A DNA stretch of 64,000 nucleotides, from positions 186,001 through 250,000 of the forward strand of contig NZ_JAYFUL010000001.1 of the NCBI RefSeq assembly GCF_034928825.1, given 5' to 3'. Below, one piece after another: positions 33,069-44,700 of the stretch (positions within the stretch are counted from its first letter, which is position 1; each line of letters starts with the position of its first letter). This stretch comes from Arcicella aquatica (GTDB taxonomy: Bacteria > Bacteroidota > Bacteroidia > Cytophagales > Spirosomataceae). The notes below the pieces were generated by a model, which saw only the letters and a list, made by a program, of their open reading frames with translations, was not told the origin of the DNA and ran no database searches. A program made the position numbers and the translations under genes.

Positions 33069-34538
33069 TTATTTCTTAGCCCAGAAGATTTTGTTATCAA
33101 ATTGACTAGTAACATTTTGTGCTGCCACGTTATCTGCATTTGTTGCAATTTCAGAAGTTGGATAGAACAAACGAGCTGGAGCTTTCGCTTGCACAGCTTT
33201 AGTAGCCAAAGGTACTTTAGGGAAACCTGTTCTACGGAATTCACTCCATGCTTCAAAACCTGTCAAACTAAACATTGCAACCCATTTCTGAGTAATAATA
33301 GCCTCAATCTTATCTGGGGAATTAGCCCAGTTTGCATTTACAATGCTAGACCCATAATACCCTGCCGCATCAGCAGCTGTTAAACCAGCAGCAGTAAAGG
33401 CTTCAGTGATACCAGCTTCATAGGTAGCTTTGGCATCGCCAGTCATAAAACCTCTTTGAATAGCTTCTGCTTGTAAAAAGAAACTCTCGGCAGCCGTCAT
33501 TAAAACCATTGGTTGATCAAACGACTTGATAATAGCCGGGCCAAACCATGAACGTTTAGGGAAAAGATTGGCATCATTTCCATCTCCAAGTGGTACACCA
33601 ACATAAATACCAGCATTGTTTTTAGCAGCCAAACGTGGTAAGCGTGGGTCTTTCAACACATCTTGAATAGTAGTAATAAAAAAGTCTGAACAAACATAAG
33701 CTTGTTTAGCACCAGCATCACTACCTGCAGCATTTTGCACGTAGTTTTCCCAGAATGGATTAAGCTTACCTGCTGTTTTCAAATAACCAGGCGTTGAAGT
33801 TACAGTAGCACCAGCACCTAAGAAACCAGCACCTTCAGCAACTACTTTTGCAATTTCAGTTTTTAAATCTTTGCCGGTTACATTGGTTTGACGCATTAAA
33901 ATTCTCAATCTAAGCGTATTAGCAAATTTTCTCCATTTAGTCAAATCACCTTTGAAAACGATGTCTTGACCAGCAGGACTTGGGTTATCCCCAGAAATTG
34001 CTACTTTCAAATCAGCAGAAGCTGCATCTAATAATGTAATTAATCCGTTATAAACTGCTTGAGCATCATCATATTTCGGACGAATTGACGTAGTACCTTT
34101 CAAAGCATCGCTGAAAGGAATATTCCCATAAGCATCTACTAAGATTTGATAATTGAATGCTATCATTACTTTAGCAATTCCTGAAACAGCTTTCCATTTC
34201 TGAGCCTCTGCTTTATCTACAATATACTGATAGTCAGTCAAGTTATCATAGCAACCATTCCAAACACCTGTACCATAAGTAGCACCGTAGTCAAATTGAC
34301 GTTCTTCAATAAAACCTGAATAACTACCCGATGGAGCCCAGTATCCTCCGAAGAAATTACCGATTTGATTGTGCGTTAATCTACCAGCTGTCGTATTTAA
34401 TGCATTGGATAATACTAGTTCTGGTGTTGAAGATACCGCTGAGTTGGGGTTATCGTTAATATCTAGATAATCACCTGTACAACCTCCTAAAAATAAAAGA
34501 GCCGTTGCGGTAAGGATTGAATATATTTTTCTTTTCAT
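33069..34538 (-). CDS. SusD/RagB-family outer-membrane lipoprotein
   Basis: A 489-residue lipoprotein with the lipobox GGC near residue 19 and the family-typical start CTGDYLDINDNPNS. It belongs to the SusD-like_2 type, an all-helical TPR-like substrate-binding lid that sits on the SusC channel. The C-terminal IEAIITQKWVAMFSLTGFEAWSEFRRTG is the SusD hallmark. It lies 64 bp after susC and 74 bp before the lipoprotein gene, so it is co-transcribed. The substrate is unknown. Confidence 0.92.
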   Translation of the reverse strand: MKRKIYSILTATALLFLGGCTGDYLDINDNPNSAVSSTPELVLSNALNTTAGRLTHNQIGNFFGGYWAPSGSYSGFIEERQFDYGATYGTGVWNGCYDNLTDYQYIVDKAEAQKWKAVSGIAKVMIAFNYQILVDAYGNIPFSDALKGTTSIRPKYDDAQAVYNGLITLLDAASADLKVAISGDNPSPAGQDIVFKGDLTKWRKFANTLRLRILMRQTNVTGKDLKTEIAKVVAEGAGFLGAGATVTSTPGYLKTAGKLNPFWENYVQNAAGSDAGAKQAYVCSDFFITTIQDVLKDPRLPRLAAKNNAGIYVGVPLGDGNDANLFPKRSWFGPAIIKSFDQPMVLMTAAESFFLQAEAIQRGFMTGDAKATYEAGITEAFTAAGLTAADAAGYYGSSIVNANWANSPDKIEAIITQKWVAMFSLTGFEAWSEFRRTGFPKVPLATKAVQAKAPARLFYPTSEIATNADNVAAQNVTSQFDNKIFWAKK

Positions 34539-34602
34539 CTTGAATTTCTATTTAACGTAAAATATTTATCTGAAGGACAAGTATTTAACTTAATATTTTG
34601 AT

Positions 34603-37600
34603 TTAGAATCCTAAATTAACCGTAAAACCATAAGTACGAGTTGGAGGTGTCTGTCCTGTGTTATTCAAACCAACTGCATTAGAAGTTGTATTAGCAAATT
34701 CTGGATCAGTATAAACGTTCTCTTTAGGAAGTAAAGTAATTAAGTTACGACCCACTAAACCAACTGAAGCACTTTTGATAAATTTAGTACTTGCTAAAAC
34801 TTTCTTAGGTACATCGTAAGTCAAAGCAATTTCACGAAGTTTCCAGAATGCAGCACTTGTTACGAAGTTTTCACCATAACGACGAAGGTTACTATCCCAT
34901 ACTCCTAAACCACCATCTTTTACAGTAACTGTAGTATTAGGTGTGTATGAACCATCAGCATTTTGAATTACTGAGTTAGGGAATACAAAACGCTCGCGAC
35001 CATAAACTGCTGTAGCTTCAGCAACGCCTGTAAACCACATAGTACTTGCTAAACCATGATACACATAATTTCCACCACGGTATTCAGCCACTGCATTAAA
35101 TCCAAATCCTTTATATCTCAAACTTGTTGTTAATCCTAATCTGTATTTAGGGTTAGTCTGACCAATAGTTTTCAATCCAGTAGCAACTGATGGATAACCA
35201 GTTTCAGAGTTTACGATAACACGACCTTGTGGGTCACGCTTGTAAGCAATTGCTTTAATTAATGGATATTGCTCTCCTACTGTTGCAAATACTTGTCCTA
35301 AAGAAGCATCACTTGTTAAACCATAATAGTTAGAAAGATTCAATTCGTTAATACCTTGGTATAACTCAAGCACTTTGTTATCTACTTGGCTAAAGTTAAT
35401 GTTGAAATCCCATTTGAAACCATTTGCCAATTTAATTGGAGTAGTTTTCAAATCTAATTCAAAACCAGTGTTTTGCATTGTTCCAGCATTAATCAAAGCT
35501 CCGTTATAACCTGTAGCTTGTGAAGTAGAAATTGTAACTGTTTGTCCAGTAGTCTTTTGAGTATAATAAGCTACTTCTAAGTTTACTCTATTATTTAAGA
35601 AACCAAATTCTCCACCAATTTCATACGAAGTTGTAAATTCTGGTGTTAAGTTAGGGTCAGGTAATGTATTACCTACTGAATAACCAGCTAAGCTACCATA
35701 AGGGAAGTTACCTGTTCCAAATGTTGTTTGAAGTGCATAAGGACCAACATTAATACCCCCTACTTTAGTAGCAGCTCCTCTAAGTTTAGCAAAATTCAAG
35801 AATGTTAATTCTTTCATTGCTGGAATAGCTTCAGTTAATACTAAAGAAACGTCAGCACCAGGATAGAAGAATGAACGGTTTTGTTTGCTCAATAATGAAG
35901 ACCAGTCGTTACGACCTGATACGTGTAATGAAAGGAAATTATTGTAAGTAATAGACAAATCACCATAAGCACCGAACAAACGGTTTTTGTAATCACTTTC
36001 ACCAGCACCTGCTTCGCCAATACGGTTACCTACGTTATACAAACCTGGCACAACTAATGAATTGGCACCTGTACTTACGTTTTTGATAGTAGTTTCTTTA
36101 TTATTGATACCAGCGATAAATACTCCAGCAAACTTACCTATTTTCTTATCAACTGTTAAGAAGAAGTCAGAACTTAAACGCGTTTCGCTTGAATTATAAT
36201 CATAAGCATTTCCATTCAAATCATTCTGAGCTTCAGAGAAATCTGCTACGCTTTTAGCATAAGCACTATATTTGAATTTTTCTTGGTAATATTTACCGTT
36301 GTAATCTTTTTTGGTAATACCCACACGACCCAAGAAACTTAACCAAGAAGTAGCTTTATAAGCAAGTTCAACGTTACCTGTTAAGTTAGTGTTAACTTCT
36401 TTTCTACGGTTTACATCTTTGAAGAAGAAAGGCGAATAGAAATAAGCATTATAATAGTTATTTGGATGAGCATAGTTTAATGAACCATCTGCATTTTTAA
36501 AATCTCTCCAATTTCTATATTGATCAAGTGGTACTTGTCCACCTGTATTTAAGATATTGTTATAAAAATCTGAAGTAGTGAAATCAACCGTATTAGTAGT
36601 ATAACCAATGTTGAAAGCACCTTTAAACTTACCGTACTCGTGCGAAGCATTTGTACGAATAGTAGTTTGATTCTTTACATCACCCGGAACAATTGCTTTA
36701 GTATTGTTTTGTTGAGCAGAAATAAAGAAAGTACTTGATTTATCTCCTACTGAAAGAGATACCGCACTTTGAGTTGTAACACCTTTATCATAAGATTTCA
36801 ATTTTGAATCTTTTTTGTAAGAATAAGGAGTTTTTTGGATTGTTCCATCTTCTAAAGGCATACCTAAGTCAACACTTGTTCCTGGTTGCATACCACCTGG
36901 ACTAACAAGTACTGAACCCGAAGTATATTCTGGGCCAAAAGATTGGTTTTCGAAAGGGATGTAAGTACGGCTATAAGATTCTGTACCACTACCAAATCTT
37001 TCTTGTAACTTAGGCATGAAGCTAATTTCTTCGATGTAAGTAGTATTAGATACTGAAATTTTTGGAGCTCCAGCAGAACCTTTCTTTGTAGTAATAATTA
37101 AAGCACCGTTTGATGCATCAGAACCATAAAGAGCAGCAGCGTTAGCACCTTTCAATACAGTTACATCATCAATATCATTTGGGTTTAAGTAATTTAATAC
37201 ATCCGAAGGCGCTACCGTACCATCTACTACAATAAGAGCCTCGTTATTTCCTAATAATGAACGGTTACCACGCAAAACAACACGGTTTGAAGGGTTAACA
37301 CCATTGTTAACAGTATTGATTTGAAGACCTGACACCTTACCTTGTAAAGCACTTGCTACAGATACTGCTTTAGCTTGATTAAGCTCTCCACCTTTCACAC
37401 TTGTTGTACTATAGCCTAAAGATTCTTTTTGGCGAGAAACCCCTAAAGCAGTAATTACTACTTCTTGAAGTTGTGATGTATTTGCCCCTAGTGTAACATT
37501 AATAGTGGTTTGTCCACCCACAGCGACTGTTTTAGAGTCGAAACCTACAAAAGAAAAGGTTAGAGATGCTGTATTACTTACACTGATTTTAAAAACACCT

Positions 37601-37773
37601 TCAGCATTTGTAGTAGTACCTCTTGAAGTCCCTTTGACAGTAATGCTAACTCCTGGTAATGGAGAACCATCTTCTGTTGCTGTCACTTTTCCTGTAATGA
37701 GCCTATCTTGAGCATAGGTTTGCCCGATTAAAGCCAACAGAAACACGGAGGTAATGAGTAGAAATTTTCTCAT
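34603..37773 (-). CDS. SusC/RagA-family TonB-linked outer-membrane receptor
   Basis: A 1056-residue TonB-dependent outer-membrane transporter. From the chosen start it has a signal peptide (ending TYAQ), a carboxypeptidase-regulatory-like domain (about 25-95: GKVTATEDGSPLPGVSITVKG), the plug domain with the family motif VVSEVITALGVSRQ-type sequence, and a 22-strand barrel ending in aromatic GFTVNLGF. It forms with SusD a trapdoor importer, probably for oligosaccharides or peptides. The longer frame adds 16 residues before the signal peptide, which is unlikely. No sigma/anti-sigma pair or hybrid sensor lies upstream, so regulation is not visible. Confidence 0.94.
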   Translation of the reverse strand: MRKFLLITSVFLLALIGQTYAQDRLITGKVTATEDGSPLPGVSITVKGTSRGTTTNAEGVFKISVSNTASLTFSFVGFDSKTVAVGGQTTINVTLGANTSQLQEVVITALGVSRQKESLGYSTTSVKGGELNQAKAVSVASALQGKVSGLQINTVNNGVNPSNRVVLRGNRSLLGNNEALIVVDGTVAPSDVLNYLNPNDIDDVTVLKGANAAALYGSDASNGALIITTKKGSAGAPKISVSNTTYIEEISFMPKLQERFGSGTESYSRTYIPFENQSFGPEYTSGSVLVSPGGMQPGTSVDLGMPLEDGTIQKTPYSYKKDSKLKSYDKGVTTQSAVSLSVGDKSSTFFISAQQNNTKAIVPGDVKNQTTIRTNASHEYGKFKGAFNIGYTTNTVDFTTSDFYNNILNTGGQVPLDQYRNWRDFKNADGSLNYAHPNNYYNAYFYSPFFFKDVNRRKEVNTNLTGNVELAYKATSWLSFLGRVGITKKDYNGKYYQEKFKYSAYAKSVADFSEAQNDLNGNAYDYNSSETRLSSDFFLTVDKKIGKFAGVFIAGINNKETTIKNVSTGANSLVVPGLYNVGNRIGEAGAGESDYKNRLFGAYGDLSITYNNFLSLHVSGRNDWSSLLSKQNRSFFYPGADVSLVLTEAIPAMKELTFLNFAKLRGAATKVGGINVGPYALQTTFGTGNFPYGSLAGYSVGNTLPDPNLTPEFTTSYEIGGEFGFLNNRVNLEVAYYTQKTTGQTVTISTSQATGYNGALINAGTMQNTGFELDLKTTPIKLANGFKWDFNINFSQVDNKVLELYQGINELNLSNYYGLTSDASLGQVFATVGEQYPLIKAIAYKRDPQGRVIVNSETGYPSVATGLKTIGQTNPKYRLGLTTSLRYKGFGFNAVAEYRGGNYVYHGLASTMWFTGVAEATAVYGRERFVFPNSVIQNADGSYTPNTTVTVKDGGLGVWDSNLRRYGENFVTSAAFWKLREIALTYDVPKKVLASTKFIKSASVGLVGRNLITLLPKENVYTDPEFANTTSNAVGLNNTGQTPPTRTYGFTVNLGF

Positions 37774-38006
37774 TTCTTTGATTAGTTTTGGTTGATTAAA
37801 AAATAAATATATTACAAACAAATATGTAATCGATTTTAATTTACCCTAAAAACAGTTGGGTATTTTTATGATACCTAAAAAAACGAGAAATGCTTGGAAC
37901 ATGGCATATTTTACTACCACTGTTCCTTAAAAGAAGCAAAGAGAAATGTTTTTTTAGTTTTGGTTGATGATGCAATAACCTTCAATAGATTATTACAATG
38001 TTAAAA

Positions 38007-39656
38007 TTAGTTAATTTTTTCAATAAACAAGCTAGTTAGTGAAAAATTTTCTCCATCGAATAATCCAATGTCTGATAATTTAATATTGGGTATCACTAAA
38101 AGTGCCATAAACGATAGACTCATAAAGGGTGAATTCAATGTACATCCTAAATCTTTTGCAAATTTGTCAATCGCAGAATATTCTTTGGCGACTAAATAGC
38201 CATCTTCCCCTGTCATAATGCCCGCTATCGGCAATTTAAGTAACATTTTGGTCTTATTTCCACCAATTGCGGCTACTCCCCCCTGTGTTTCAATAAGCAT
38301 ATTCACTACTGTTACAATCGACTCGTCGTCTACTCCTACTACTATAATATTATGAGAGTCATGAGCCACAGAAGATCCTATTGCACCTTGTTTTAATCCA
38401 AAATTTTTAATAAATCCAATGGCTGGAGGAGCATCATGATAACGATTAACAACTGTGATTTTTAAAATGTCGTTTGCTAAATCTGACACGACCATATCGT
38501 CTTTGACCATAGCTGGGTATTCAGACTTCAAAGTAATCAATTGGCCATCCAATACTTCTATTACTTTAATAGTTTCCGTTTTAGCCTTTACTTGAAATTG
38601 TTCAATTGTTTTAAAGTTGCAATCAAAGTGATTTATTATATCACTAGGTAAATCAGGAATCTTTGAAAAACCATTTTCTGCAACAATTTCTCCAGAAATG
38701 TATGTTGCTAGTACCTTAAAATTCTCAAGGTTTTCTACTACCACAAAATCAGCAGTATCTCCTTCTTGTAACAAGCCCACTGGTAAATTGTAATGTTTTA
38801 CAGGATTCACACATGCCACCTGCAAAATTTCGAACAATAATGAGGGGAATTTCTCCAAGGCCCTTAACACAAGTAAATTAATATGTCCCTCCACTAAATT
38901 ATCAGGATGTTTATCATCCGAACAAAACATTAGTTCATTATAATACTTGGGCAGTAGTTCGATTAAGGCATCAAAGTTTTTTGCCGCAGAGCCTTCTCTT
39001 ATTAGTATTTTCATACCATATTTTAGCTTGTCTAAGGCTTCATCTGCCGTAAAGCACTCATGGTCTGTCTGGCAACCAGCGTCTATGTATTTCTTGGCAG
39101 CCTCACCCCTCAAACCTGGTGCATGCCCATCTACGGGCTTGTGATAGGCTTTTGCTAAGGCAATTTTAGCGAGCATATCTGCATCTCCATTCAATACTCC
39201 CGGAAAGTTCATTACTTCTGCTAAGTAGCCTATTTCTTCATATTGTTGAAAGAGTTCTTCTATATCGGTTGGTGTGATGGTTGCTCCTGCTGTTTCAAAA
39301 ACCGTTGCAGGCACACAAGATGGTGCACCAAAGCAAAATTTGAAGGACGTTTGTCTTGCATTGTGAATCATGTATTCTACACCAGCTTTCCCCAACACGT
39401 TGCCAATTTCATGTGGGTCTGAAACAGTTGAAACCGTTCCATGAACTACTGCCAATCGGGCAAATTGTACGGGTGTAAGCATCGAACTTTCTACATGAAC
39501 ATGGGCATCTACAAAACCTGGCAAAATGTACGGAGCATTATCATCTATGTTCTCTGCTAGTATTTCTATTTTACTAATGTTGCCATTTTGCACTTCGATA
39601 CTTCCATATTTTATTGTTTTATCAAAAATGTTGATGATATTTCCTTTTACTTGCAT
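38007..39656 (-). CDS. ade: Adenine deaminase
   Basis: A 549-residue amidohydrolase that converts adenine to hypoxanthine. The metal-binding start of the barrel is LPGFVDAHVHVESSML (H52, H54), the long family form. The Lys region VDGHAPGLRGEAAKKYIDAGC and HECFT are typical, as is SSVAHDSHNIIVVGVDD at the C-terminal part. The length and motifs fit the bacterial Ade enzyme (about 550-590 residues). It is divergent from cmk across a 207-bp gap. Confidence 0.92.
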   Translation of the reverse strand: MQVKGNIINIFDKTIKYGSIEVQNGNISKIEILAENIDDNAPYILPGFVDAHVHVESSMLTPVQFARLAVVHGTVSTVSDPHEIGNVLGKAGVEYMIHNARQTSFKFCFGAPSCVPATVFETAGATITPTDIEELFQQYEEIGYLAEVMNFPGVLNGDADMLAKIALAKAYHKPVDGHAPGLRGEAAKKYIDAGCQTDHECFTADEALDKLKYGMKILIREGSAAKNFDALIELLPKYYNELMFCSDDKHPDNLVEGHINLLVLRALEKFPSLLFEILQVACVNPVKHYNLPVGLLQEGDTADFVVVENLENFKVLATYISGEIVAENGFSKIPDLPSDIINHFDCNFKTIEQFQVKAKTETIKVIEVLDGQLITLKSEYPAMVKDDMVVSDLANDILKITVVNRYHDAPPAIGFIKNFGLKQGAIGSSVAHDSHNIIVVGVDDESIVTVVNMLIETQGGVAAIGGNKTKMLLKLPIAGIMTGEDGYLVAKEYSAIDKFAKDLGCTLNSPFMSLSFMALLVIPNIKLSDIGLFDGENFSLTSLFIEKIN

Positions 39657-39763
39657 GATTTATATTTTTTTGAAAGTCAATTGTTTAACCTAAAATGAAT
39701 TTTATTCGAAATTTTAATCTATATATTTAAACATTCAGAAGCCATCTGTACTGCCCATTTAAG

Positions 39764-39771
39764 TATCTTTG
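39764..39771 (+). promoter_or_regulatory. Possible -7 box of cmk
   Basis: TATCTTTG, a perfect TAnnTTTG element, lies 93 bp before the cmk start. The -33 element is not clear. Confidence 0.45.
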
Positions 39772-39863
39772 TTTATATTTAAATGTTGTTCTATTGAATT
39801 TTTCTAGCGAATAAAGCTATTTATATTATCATTTTATTGTTTTATCCTCAAAATTATCTTTCA

Positions 39864-40547
39864 ATGAAAAAAGTTATTATTGCTCTTGATGGGCATTCGA
39901 GCTGTGGAAAAAGTACCACTGCAAAGCGAGTTGCTGCTAAATTAGGGTATGCTTTTATTGATACAGGGGCGATGTACCGTGCAGTTAGTCTTTATTTTCA
40001 TGAAAATCATGTGACGTTAACTAATCCAAAAGAAGTTGAAAAGGCACTTGCTGACATTCATATTAGTTTTCAATTTAATGAACATCGAGGTGCAAGTGAT
40101 GTTTATCTGAATGGCTTGAATGTTGAAGAGGAAATCAGGAAAATGTATATTTCTGAAATGGTGTCAGAAACCAGTGCGATTACTTTAGTAAGAAAAGCAA
40201 TGGTTGCTCAACAACAACAAATGGCTAAGCATCGTGGTGTGGTAATGGATGGAAGAGACATTGGCTCTAAAGTGTTCCCTGATGCTGAAGTAAAAGTATT
40301 CATGACAGCCGACCCTGTAATTCGTGCGGAAAGAAGACAAAAAGAATTGCTTGATAAAGGAGAATTGGTTGATTTAGATGAAATCATTGATAATTTAAAG
40401 AAAAGAGATATTCTGGATTCTACTCGTGCCGAAGGGCCATTGGTGCAAGCCGAAGATGCCGTATTAATGGATACTTCTTTTATGACATTGGAAGAACAAG
40501 TGAATTTTGTATTACAATTACACCAAAACGTATTAGAAAGGCTTTAA
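39864..40547 (+). CDS. cmk: Cytidylate kinase
   Basis: A 227-residue cytidine monophosphate kinase. The P-loop ALDGHSSCGKSTTAKRVA lies right at the N-terminus (G10-S16). FIDTGAMYRAVSLY and VMDGRDIGSKVFPDAEVKVFMTA are conserved, as is the LID/R-rich region with RAERRQKEL. The frame extends 27 bp upstream, but starting at 39864 keeps the P-loop at the correct distance. It is followed after 31 bp by a DAO-type gene on the same strand, probably in one operon. Confidence 0.95.
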   Translation: MKKVIIALDGHSSCGKSTTAKRVAAKLGYAFIDTGAMYRAVSLYFHENHVTLTNPKEVEKALADIHISFQFNEHRGASDVYLNGLNVEEEIRKMYISEMVSETSAITLVRKAMVAQQQQMAKHRGVVMDGRDIGSKVFPDAEVKVFMTADPVIRAERRQKELLDKGELVDLDEIIDNLKKRDILDSTRAEGPLVQAEDAVLMDTSFMTLEEQVNFVLQLHQNVLERL

Positions 40548-40578
40548 GTTAGTTGCCCGTTCAATACTATTATATCTT

Positions 40579-41637
40579 ATGAGTAAAGAATCCGCTGAAA
40601 CAGATTTTATAATTGTTGGACAAGGTCTGGCAGGCTCTTTATTAGCTTACTTACTTCTTCAAAGAGGGAAAAAAGTGCAGATTTTTGATGCACCAGAAAT
40701 TCCTTCTTCGTCAAGGGTGGCCGCTGGTATTTTCAATCCTGTTACTGGTAGAAAATTAGTTAAAACTTGGATGGCGGATGAATTATTCCCATTTCTTGAA
40801 CAATTTTATCTTGAATTAGAAGATGTTTTACAAGTAAAATTTTTTCATCAGGTTCCAATTTATCGCCCATTTCCTAACGAAGAAGTACAAGAATATTTTA
40901 AAAGTGATAAAGTACCCGAGAATTTCGCTGATTTTGCTACTATTGAATTTGAAAACATCGCCTACCAAGACCTTGTCAATAGTCAGTTGGGAGGAGTAAC
41001 TACCAAACAATCGGGCTGGGTAGATTTAAAAATATTATTAGATGCATTCAGAGCATTTTTTAGGCAAAAGGGTGTCCTTTTTCAAGAAAACTTTAATCCT
41101 GAAAGTGCATTGTCTAATAATTGTAAGACTATTTTTTGTGAAGGCTTTCAAGCAAGAGTAAATCCTTATTTCAATTACCTTCCTTTCAATCCTGTAAAAG
41201 GGGAAGTGTTAGAGGTAACCATTGAAGATATCAATTTAGATACAATCATTAATCAAGGGGCTTTTGTGGTTCCTTTATCCCAAAATACATTCAGGCTCGG
41301 AGCAACTTATAGCTGGCACGAACTTGATTTTATACCAACACATCAAGGTAAAGAAGATTTGTTAATGAAGTATCATAAACTAATGAAGCCAAATTTAGCA
41401 GTAATCGGTCATTTGGCGGGTGTACGCCCTGCTACAAAAGACCGTCGCCCATTCATAGGAATCCATCCAGATTTTCCACAAATAGGGATTTTCAATGGTT
41501 TAGGCTCAAAAGGGGTATCACTTGCCCCCTATTTTGCTACCCAGTTTACAGAATTTTTACTCTTTGGAAAAGAACTTTCTCCAGAAGTCAATATAAATCG
41601 TTTTACTTCGTTATATTTAAGAGCTGGGAATTCGTGA
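40579..41637 (+). CDS. FAD-dependent oxidoreductase (DAO family)
   Basis: A 352-residue flavoprotein of the D-amino-acid-oxidase fold. The dinucleotide-binding motif is FIIVGQGLAGSLLAYLLLQRG, followed by SSRVAAGIFNPVTGRKLVKTW, which is typical of the DAO family near the flavin. GVRPATKDRRPFIG and NGLGSKGVSLAPYFA occur towards the end. Related proteins include glycine oxidase and the MnmC-type FAD domain. The substrate is unknown. It probably belongs to the cmk operon. No signal peptide is present. Confidence 0.82.
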   Translation: MSKESAETDFIIVGQGLAGSLLAYLLLQRGKKVQIFDAPEIPSSSRVAAGIFNPVTGRKLVKTWMADELFPFLEQFYLELEDVLQVKFFHQVPIYRPFPNEEVQEYFKSDKVPENFADFATIEFENIAYQDLVNSQLGGVTTKQSGWVDLKILLDAFRAFFRQKGVLFQENFNPESALSNNCKTIFCEGFQARVNPYFNYLPFNPVKGEVLEVTIEDINLDTIINQGAFVVPLSQNTFRLGATYSWHELDFIPTHQGKEDLLMKYHKLMKPNLAVIGHLAGVRPATKDRRPFIGIHPDFPQIGIFNGLGSKGVSLAPYFATQFTEFLLFGKELSPEVNINRFTSLYLRAGNS

Positions 41638-41743
41638 TTGCTTATTCGTTGTTTATTAGGGAATTGGCTTAAAATGCACTTCCCTCTTTCATATAGCAGT
41701 GGTTAATATACGAAGAAACGCCCTTTAACTTCGTCCTAAAACA

Positions 41744-44700
41744 ATGAGAAAACTATTACCAATAATATTTATTCTGACTACTTTTTGTTCATTAGCTCAG
41801 AATTTTTTACCTACACAAGAACCTTTCGGTAAAAACCGTATTCAATACCGTCCGTTCAAATGGAAGGTACTGGCTTCGCAAAATTTTGAAATTTATTTTT
41901 ACGAAGGGGGTCAGCAAACCGCTACTTTGGCCGTTCAATTGGCTGAATCAGAATTCGATAGAATTACTGAAATTCTAGGCTATTCGCCATTTACAAAAAC
42001 AAAGATTTTTGTGTATAATGCCACACAAGACCTCAATCAAAGCAATGTGGGGCTAAACCTTTCAAGCGAAAGAGAGATTCGTGAGGAAAATTTAGCAAAA
42101 TCGAGAATCGAAATTGCGTATTCGGGCAATGCCGAGAGCTTCAAAAAGCATATTACCAAAGAAGTTGCCCATGTTTTTGTCCATGATATGCTATATGGTG
42201 GAAGCATCAAAGAATCTTTACAAAACTCTTTGTTGCTAAGTGTACCTGAATGGTATATGAGCGGTATTACAGCCTATATTTCTGAAGGCTGGAATACCGA
42301 AGTTGATACTTATATGCGTGATGCTATCAACAATAAATATTTAAAAAGACCCAACTTAGCGAGTGGCAGAGAGTCGGAATTAATAGGACAGTCTATCTGG
42401 ACTTATATTGCTGAAAAATATGGAAAGGATAATATTGCCAATATTCTGAACTTAACCAGAATCATTAGGAATGAACAAACGTCGATTTCTAGTACTATTG
42501 GTGTTCCTTTTTCTAGATTTTTGAAAGATTGGCGTGAATATTATTCAGTAATGAATGATGCTATCAATAATAGTAACTATCAGGCGCTGAAATACGATTT
42601 AAAAATAGACGAAAGCAAATTCAACAGTTTTGATAAAATCAGCAAGTTCAAAATAAGTCCAGACGGCGCTTTTATTGCTTATTCAAGAAATGAACTGGGC
42701 AAATCGAGTATCGAAATACTGGATGTAAAAACTAAAAAGAAAGCCTTGTTGCTTACGGCGGGCTATAAAACACTCAAGCAGTCTGTAGATTATAATACGC
42801 CTTTACTTTCATGGACAAAAGGTGGCTCGTTGGCTGTTATTTATGAGAACCAAGGCGATGTGGTACTCAGTGTATTTACAGATATTACAGAGAAAGATTT
42901 GACAGGTAAGTTTTTTACTCGAAAAGTATTGAGCGATTTTGACCAAGTTCAGGATTTTGATATTTCTGACAATGGTAGCACTGTAGTACTTAGTGCCATC
43001 AGTAAAGGACAAAACGATTTGTTTCTTTATGACATTCCAAGAGGGAAAGTACAGCAATTAACAAATGATTTGTATGATGATTTAAGCCCACAATTTGTAG
43101 GCAGTGCGGGTAAAATTATTTTTACCTCAAACCGACTGAAAGATTCTTTAGATATTGATAAGGGTACCTACAAGCAAGTAAATAATCATTTCAACTTATT
43201 TTTACACGAAGGCAAGCCAAAGCAAGAAACGGTAAAGCGTTTGGTTGATTCATTAGGAACGATTACAAGACCTATCGTATCAGACGGAAGTACGGTGTAT
43301 TTCTTAAGTGATGAGCGTGGTATCAAAAATATTTATCGTTTAACTGCTGGAGATTCTACCGTAACGCAAGTAAGTAATTTCAGAAATAACATTGAAGATT
43401 TCGACTATACAGCAAGCACTAATAGCTTGATTTACAAATTTTTAGAAAAAAATCAGGATATTATCGCCTATCAGGCACAAGCTGACTTTAGTCCTAAAAC
43501 TAATGTTCCATACACGCTTAGAAATGTAAGGCTTTATGGCATCAATCAAGCGGCTTATAATCCTGTAAAACCAACCACGCCATCATCAACACCTACTACT
43601 GAAACAGCAAATACTGCTGTTAAAACTCCGAAATTAATACTTGATAAAGGAGAAATAGATACAAACGATTATACGTTTGATATTACTTCTGTTCCAAAAA
43701 ATTCAGGACAAAATAGTACTGAGGCACCGAAAAATGATAAAAGAAATAAGGTAGAGAAAATCATTTTAGCAAAGCAAAATCGTAAAGAAAATATTAAAAT
43801 AAAAGCCCCGACAGATTATAATAACCCTTTTGTTGTTAATAATACCGACCTTGACTTTATGGTTGACCCGCTTCCGCAAAGAGGCTTTGGGTTGAAAGGA
43901 ACCATCAATATGAATGACTTGCTTGAAAACCACCATCTTCAAGGAGGGATATTTATTACGCCAAATTTGAAAAACTCAGATTTATGGGGTGAATATTCAT
44001 ATTTAGCGAATAGAATAGATTATAGTGTAAGATTTGACCGTCGTTCAATTTCAGAAGAAACATCATCGACTATCAATAAATATCATTTTAATAGAATTTC
44101 AGTAGCAGCTTCCTACCCTATTAATACTAATACCCGCATTACGGCAACGCCTTCATTTACCACAAACAGGTTTTTGAATTTGGTAGATTTGACTACTCCC
44201 GATGGTTTCTCTTCTTATTTAGGCGGTAAAATTGAACTTGTTTACGACAATACCATCAGCCACGGCGTAAATATGTTGGAAGGAACTAGGTTCAGAGCCA
44301 GAATTGAACATTATACTGGTCTAGCCAATTCTATGGATGGGTATAATAGAATCTATCTCGATTTACGTCATTATCTAAAACTAGGGAAAGGCACTATTAT
44401 CGCTGCAAGATTGTCGGGAGGACATTCTTTTGGAAACTCTCCGAAACAAACTGTAATGGGAGGTATGGATAACTGGCTTGGTATTCAGTATCAAGATAGA
44501 AGTGGTGATACTAAAAATCCTTTTAATCCTTTAACTGCCAATACAAAAGAGCCACAAATCGATAATAAAGATATATTTTTATTAGACTACGCTACTTCAT
44601 TGCGTGGCTTTAATATCAACAAGTTATCAGGAACAAGTCACTTATTATTTAATTTTGAGGTAAGATTACCGATTGCTAAATATTTATACAGTGGACCGAT

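Noticed and set aside
37774..37821. 16-residue N-terminal extension of SusC
   Set aside because: It precedes a complete signal peptide; the start at 37773 is the natural one.
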